DNA from: Lachnospiraceae bacterium
GTDB lineage: Bacteria > Bacillota > Clostridia > Lachnospirales > Lachnospiraceae
Length of the DNA: 49,756 nt
Direction of reading: 5' to 3'
Assembly: GCA_016281335.1 (NCBI GenBank)
Contig: JAEEIK010000062.1
Location: 1 to 49,756, forward strand
Shown: piece by piece, positions 45,840-49,756 of the stretch
Numbering within the stretch: position 1 is the stretch's first letter
Layout of the letters: every line of letters starts with the position of its first letter
Position numbers and translations under genes: made by a program
The notes under the pieces: model-generated
What the model saw: the letters and a program-made list of their open reading frames with translations, nothing else
Told to the model about the DNA's origin: nothing
Databases searched by the model: none

Positions 45840-47597
45840 ATGACAGAGGAAATTATGGAGGCTTTAAACGGTGAAGTCTTTGCGGTATGGTTCCTGATAG
45901 GAGCTGCGCTGGTCTTCTGGATGCAGGCAGGATTTGCAATGGTGGAGGCTGGCTTTGCCAGAGCCAAGAACGCAGGTAATATTCTTATGAAGAACCTGAT
46001 GGATTTCTGCATAGGCTGCGTAGTATTCATACTGATAGGTTTCAGTCTGCTTCTCGGAGAAGACCTGATGGGATTTATAGGAAAGCCGGGGTTTGATATC
46101 TTTACGGCTTATGAAAGCTTTGACTGGTCCAACTTTGTATTCAACCTTGTATTCTGCGCAACAACGGCTACCATCGTATCGGGTGCAATGGCTGAAAGAA
46201 CCAAGTTCTTAAGTTACTGTGTGTATTCGGGAGTGATCTCCGCATTGATCTATCCCATTGAAGCACACTGGATCTGGGGCGGCGGCTGGCTTGCACAGAT
46301 GGGATTCCATGATTTTGCAGGTTCCTGTGCGATCCATATGGTAGGCGGTATCGCAGCTATCGTCGGAGCCAAGATGGTAGGTCCCCGTATCGGTAAGTTT
46401 GAAAAAGATGAAAAAGGCAAGATTGTAAAAGTAAATGCATTTCCCGGTCACAACATAGTAGTAGGCGCACTTGGTGTATTCATCCTGTGGCTTGGCTGGT
46501 ACGGATTCAACGGTGCAGCATGTACATCTGTAGATCAGCTTGCATCCGTATTCGTTACAACTACGATAGCTCCTTCGATCGCAACAGTAGTATGTATGAT
46601 CTTTACCTGGATCAAATACGGCAAGCCCGATGTGTCAATGTGTCTCAACGCATCACTTGCAGGTCTGGTAGCTATTACAGCTCCCTGTGATGTAACTGAT
46701 GCTTTCGGTGCGATAGTGATAGGTTTTGTAGCAGGTCTGCTGGTATGTTTCGGTGTATGGTTCCTTGATAATGTAGTACATATCGATGATCCTGTCGGTG
46801 CAGTAGCAGTACATATGATGAACGGTATCTGGGGTACTATAGCAGTTGGTCTCTTTGCTACCGATACTGCTCCGGACAGTACATTAAAAGGTCTCTTCTA
46901 TGGTGGCGGATTTGATCTGCTCGGTATACAGCTTGTAGGTTTTGCTGCAGTAGCAGCCTGGGCAGCTATCATGATGATCATAGTATTCTCGATTATAAAG
47001 GCTATCTTCGGACTCAGGGTAACTGAAGAAGAAGAGATTGAAGGTCTGGATGTTAAGGAACACGGTCTGGCATCAGCTTATGCAGGTTTCTCTATCGTAG
47101 ATATCAGTGCAGCAGCAATGACCGTAAACGAGAACACAAGCCTTGGCGAAGACGATTATGACAAAGCAAGCGAAGCAAAGAGGAATGCATCCGTACCGGT
47201 AGAGAACGTTTCTTCAACGCTTGCAGGAACTTCACTGGAGACAGGTATGAACAAGGTTGTCATCATCACCAAGCTCTCCAGATACGACAAGATAAAGAGA
47301 GCATTGAACGCTCTTGGTGTAACCGGTATAACAGTAACACAGGTAACTGGTTGCGGTATCGAAAAAGGTTCATCACAGATGTATCGTGGAGTTGAAATGG
47401 ATATGACGCTGCTTCCTAAGATCAAACTGGAAGTTGTAGTCAGCAAGATACCTGTAGACAGCGTGATCGAGACAGCAAAGAAATGTCTCTATACCGGCAA
47501 GATCGGTGACGGCAAGATCTTCGTATATCCTGTAAGCAGGGTAGTAAAGATCCGTACAGGTGAAGAAAACTTTGCAGCACTCCAGGATGTAGAATAA
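45840..47597 (+). CDS. amt: Ammonium transporter with fused C-terminal PII domain
   Basis: This 585-residue fusion has residues 1-430 as an Amt/MEP/Rh channel with about eleven helices. Landmarks are FWMQAGFAMVEAGFARAKN, AHWIWGGGWLAQMG, HMVGGIAAIVGA and HMMNGIWGTIAVG. After a 40-residue linker, residues 471-583 form a PII signalling domain: NKVVIITKLSRYDKIKRAL, a T-loop with VTGCGIEKG and MYRGVEMD, LLPKIKLEVVV, and the ATP-binding TGKIGDGKIFV. In most bacteria GlnK is a separate protein that plugs the channel at high nitrogen. Here it is tethered, so gating would be intramolecular. ATG 45840 has AAAGGAGG. A longer frame would start in the terminator tail. Confidence 0.95.
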   Translation: MTEEIMEALNGEVFAVWFLIGAALVFWMQAGFAMVEAGFARAKNAGNILMKNLMDFCIGCVVFILIGFSLLLGEDLMGFIGKPGFDIFTAYESFDWSNFVFNLVFCATTATIVSGAMAERTKFLSYCVYSGVISALIYPIEAHWIWGGGWLAQMGFHDFAGSCAIHMVGGIAAIVGAKMVGPRIGKFEKDEKGKIVKVNAFPGHNIVVGALGVFILWLGWYGFNGAACTSVDQLASVFVTTTIAPSIATVVCMIFTWIKYGKPDVSMCLNASLAGLVAITAPCDVTDAFGAIVIGFVAGLLVCFGVWFLDNVVHIDDPVGAVAVHMMNGIWGTIAVGLFATDTAPDSTLKGLFYGGGFDLLGIQLVGFAAVAAWAAIMMIIVFSIIKAIFGLRVTEEEEIEGLDVKEHGLASAYAGFSIVDISAAAMTVNENTSLGEDDYDKASEAKRNASVPVENVSSTLAGTSLETGMNKVVIITKLSRYDKIKRALNALGVTGITVTQVTGCGIEKGSSQMYRGVEMDMTLLPKIKLEVVVSKIPVDSVIETAKKCLYTGKIGDGKIFVYPVSRVVKIRTGEENFAALQDVE

Positions 47598-47604
47598 TCT
47601 CAAA

Positions 47605-47658
47605 AAGGCTTCTCCCCTCGGGGAGAAGCTGTCAGCCTTTAGGCTGACTGATGAGGGG
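47605..47658 (+). repeat. Dispersed double-hairpin repeat, copy 5 (amt-purF)
   Basis: The hairpins CTTCTCCCC/GGGGAGAAG and GTCAGCC-ttta-GGCTGAC are followed by TGATGAGGGG. It starts eight bases after the amt stop. purF begins 26 bases later with a separate GAGGTG, so here the repeat does not supply the ribosome-binding site directly. Confidence 0.9.
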
Positions 47659-47683
47659 CACTAAACAAACGAGGTGTATAAAT

Positions 47684-49054
47684 ATGGATAAACTCCACGA
47701 AGAATGCGGAGTATTCGGAATGTATGCCAATGAAGGCATTGAGGTCGCACATGATATTTACTGCGGCCTTATTGCCTTGCAGCACAGAGGACAGGAATCT
47801 GCAGGCATTTCAATTACCGATACCTCCGGACCTAAAGGAAATATCACAACGAAAAAAGGCATGGGGCTGGTAAGTGAAGTCTTTTCTTCGACGGATCTTG
47901 ATTCCCTTACGGGAAATATAGGCGTCGGACATGTGAGATATTCAACAACCGGCGGCAGCGTTCCGGAAAATGCGCAGCCTATAGCGATGAACTATGTAAA
48001 GGGAAGTCTTGCGTTGGTGCATAACGGCAACATCATAAATGCTGCACAGCTTAAGGAGCAGCAGCTTCTCAGAGCTCAGGCCCATTACACTTCTTCAGAT
48101 ACGGAAGTGCTGGCATATGAGATAGTCAGTGAAAGAGTTAAGACTGACACGATAGAAAATGCCGTGAAAAATGCTGCGAATAAACTGAAGGGCGGTTATG
48201 CCTGTCTGATCATGAGTCCGAGAAAACTGGTAGGAGTAAGGGATCCCTTCGGATTAAAACCCCTGGTACTCGGTAAGAAAGGCGAAACATATATACTTGC
48301 TTCCGAAACCGCAGCGATCAGATCCGTCGGAGGAAGTATCATCAGAGACATCGAACCCGGTGAGATAGTTACGATAACCGATAAAGGCATAAAGAGCGAT
48401 CTTTCACTTTCGCAGGATAAGAGAGCGCATTGTATATTTGAATACATATATTTTGCAAGAGTTGATTCGGTCATGGATGGTATTTCCGTTCACGATGCAC
48501 GTATCAAAGCCGGAAGAGCCCTTGCGAAAAGACACGGAGTGGATGCGGATATAGTAGTGGGAGTGCCATCTTCCGGACTTGCTGCAGCAGAAGGTTACGC
48601 ATTGGAATCCGGCATTCCTTTCGCATTGGCATTTCATAAGAACAGTTACGTGGGCAGAAGTTTTATCAAACCTACAGATGCGGAAAGAAAGAATGCGGTG
48701 CATATGAAGCTTTCGGTTCTTGATAATGTTGTGAACGGAAAGAGAGTCGTGCTGATAGATGATTCCATAGTCAGGGGAAATACTATGCGTCAGATCATAG
48801 ATATGCTGAGAAAAGCAGGGGCTGTGGAGGTACATGTAAGGATCAGTTCGCCGCCTTTCCTCTATCCCTGTTATTACGGAACAGACGTGCCATCGTCGGG
48901 GCAGCTGATAGCATCCCATCATTCGACTGAAGAAATATGCAGCAGCATAGGAGCAGATACACTGGGATATCTGGCCCTGGATGATCTTCATTCAATGGTA
49001 GACGGACTTCCGATCTGTACGGCATGCTTTGACAATGAGTATCCGGTGGTGTGA
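47684..49054 (+). CDS. purF: Amidophosphoribosyltransferase
   Basis: This is the first enzyme of purine synthesis: PRPP plus glutamine gives phosphoribosylamine. The 456-residue protein starts MDKLHEECGVFGMY, implying a seven-residue propeptide cut to expose the catalytic Cys, as in the Bacillus subtilis type. The glutaminase half has HRGQESAG and GHVRYSTTG. The PRPP loop VVLIDDSIVRGNT is in the transferase half. Cysteines in AHCIFEY, FLYPCYYG and CTACF fit the four ligands of the iron-sulfur cluster of the B. subtilis enzyme. ATG 47684 follows GAGGTG; upstream in-frame starts overlap the repeat. No other pur gene is adjacent. Confidence 0.96.
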   Translation: MDKLHEECGVFGMYANEGIEVAHDIYCGLIALQHRGQESAGISITDTSGPKGNITTKKGMGLVSEVFSSTDLDSLTGNIGVGHVRYSTTGGSVPENAQPIAMNYVKGSLALVHNGNIINAAQLKEQQLLRAQAHYTSSDTEVLAYEIVSERVKTDTIENAVKNAANKLKGGYACLIMSPRKLVGVRDPFGLKPLVLGKKGETYILASETAAIRSVGGSIIRDIEPGEIVTITDKGIKSDLSLSQDKRAHCIFEYIYFARVDSVMDGISVHDARIKAGRALAKRHGVDADIVVGVPSSGLAAAEGYALESGIPFALAFHKNSYVGRSFIKPTDAERKNAVHMKLSVLDNVVNGKRVVLIDDSIVRGNTMRQIIDMLRKAGAVEVHVRISSPPFLYPCYYGTDVPSSGQLIASHHSTEEICSSIGADTLGYLALDDLHSMVDGLPICTACFDNEYPVV

Positions 49055-49057
49055 AAA

Positions 49058-49108
49058 CACCTCATCAGTCAGCCTGCGGCTGACAGCTTCCCCTCAAGGG
49101 GAAGCCTT
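49058..49108 (-). repeat. Dispersed double-hairpin repeat, copy 6 (inverted, after purF)
   Basis: This copy reads on the minus strand as AAGGCTTCCCCTTGAGGGGA then AGCTGTCAGCC, ending TGATGAGGTG. It is the only full copy in the opposite orientation and starts three bases after the purF stop. Its hairpins may help end the purF message. Confidence 0.88.
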
Positions 49109-49155
49109 AAAAGCAAATATTCGTCATTTTGGCTGCTCATATAACAAAAAATCTT

Positions 49156-49184
49156 TTGATGCAGGCATTTAGGAGTGGTAATAT
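49156..49184 (+). promoter_or_regulatory. Promoter of the aldo/keto reductase gene
   Basis: TTGATG (49156-49161), a 17 bp spacer and TAATAT (49179-49184) form a good vegetative promoter 44 bases before the start codon at 49228. The intergenic space otherwise contains only the inverted repeat copy. Confidence 0.7.
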
Positions 49185-49227
49185 ATAAATAGCCTGTATT
49201 TTTGTAAAAAGAAAAGGAGAGCGGCAA

Positions 49228-49756
49228 ATGGAAAAGAGAAGGTTTGATAAACTGGGGATCGATGTTTCTTTACTGGGTTTCGGATGTATGAGATTTCCGA
49301 CTAAGGACGGAAAGATCGACAGGCCCTTAGCTCAGCAGATGCTGGACAAGGCCATCGCTTCGGGGGTTAATTACATTGATACAGCCTATCCTTATCATGA
49401 TGGTGAGAGCGAGCTTTTTGTGGGTGAGGCTCTTAAGAAGTATCCGAGGGATTCATATTATCTGGCAACCAAGCTGCCGGTATGGTTTGTGAATACCATT
49501 GAAGATGTAGACAAATATTTCAACGAGCAGCTTAAGAAACTTCAGACAGATCATTTTGATTTTTATCTGATGCATGCAATGAACAGAGGCAGCTGGGAGA
49601 AGCAGCGCGATTTGGGCACCGTAAAGCGTCTTGAGGAATTGCAGAAAGAAGGAAAGATACGTTTCCTCGGCTTTTCCTTCCATGACGGATATGATGCATT
49701 TGAGGAGATCATTAATTACAGGGATTGGGATTTCTGCCAGATACAGCTTAACTACA
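49228..49756 (+). CDS. Aldo/keto reductase (5' part, cut by window end)
   Basis: The first 176 residues of an NAD(P)H-dependent oxidoreductase with a TIM-barrel fold are present. Seen are MEKRRFDKLGIDVSLLGFGCMRFP, the catalytic-tetrad pieces DTAYPYHDGESE (Asp and Tyr), ATKLP (Lys) and FYLMHAMN (His), and GKIRFLGFSFH. The length of the missing part is unknown. Many clostridial relatives carry a C-terminal ferredoxin-like extension, which cannot be checked here. ATG 49228 has AAGGAG at 49214-49219. The substrate cannot be predicted. Confidence 0.92.
   Translation, partial: MEKRRFDKLGIDVSLLGFGCMRFPTKDGKIDRPLAQQMLDKAIASGVNYIDTAYPYHDGESELFVGEALKKYPRDSYYLATKLPVWFVNTIEDVDKYFNEQLKKLQTDHFDFYLMHAMNRGSWEKQRDLGTVKRLEELQKEGKIRFLGFSFHDGYDAFEEIINYRDWDFCQIQLNY

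Noticed and set aside
49058..49108. Inverted repeat copies as the ends of one transposon (for example 47605 and 49058 flanking purF)
   Set aside because: purF is a housekeeping gene, no transposase lies between the copies, and the same element occurs singly in five other places.

Overview
The window reads as a chromosomal segment of a Gram-positive anaerobe, most likely a gut or rumen Lachnospiraceae member (Butyrivibrio-like). This is inferred from a T-box-controlled trp operon, a type III glutamine synthetase, LL-diaminopimelate aminotransferase, an iron-sulfur-type PurF, a LytTR/DUF3021 pair, and very large secreted Big_2/InlB-repeat proteins. Every convincing gene is on the + strand.

Region 1 (1-6999) is a complete tryptophan operon, trpE-G-D-C-F-B-A. 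It sits behind a T-box leader with a UGG specifier and a leader terminator. A dispersed double-hairpin repeat lies between several of the genes. In places it supplies the Shine-Dalgarno sequence of the next gene or the C-terminus and stop codon of the previous one. A perfect inverted repeat closes the operon.

Region 2 (7000-8979) is a small accessory patch. It holds an antitoxin/toxin-like pair, a six-helix membrane protein and a hicAB module. Each toxin module has a palindrome over its likely promoter.

Region 3 (8980-37095) is the most interesting part. Three giant secreted surface proteins (starts at 9113, 13282 and 28786) each have the same pair of direct repeats, ACCGTTCGT-12 bp-ACCGTTCGT. 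The pair begins 128-129 bp before the start codon and stands in for a -35 box. This matches the published LytTR-family binding consensus. Between them lies a ten-kilobase operon starting with a receiver-less LytTR regulator and a DUF3021 membrane protein. It continues with a double-receiver protein, an Hpt protein, three hybrid histidine kinases and a FIST sensor. No other DNA-binding output is encoded, so I propose one self-contained sensing system driving a three-member adhesin regulon. The second surface protein is split by a -1 frame change at an A AAA AAG heptamer.

Region 4 (37096-49756) is central nitrogen and amino-sugar metabolism: glmS, dapL, a GH43 glycosidase, asnB, a type III glnA, an ammonium transporter with a fused PII domain, purF, and the start of an aldo/keto reductase. 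glmS, asnB and amt each have an intrinsic-terminator hairpin between the upstream sequence and their start codon, and the glmS and asnB leaders share sequence. This suggests attenuation linked to glutamine or nitrogen status. No rRNA, tRNA, CRISPR array, transposase or integrase was seen.
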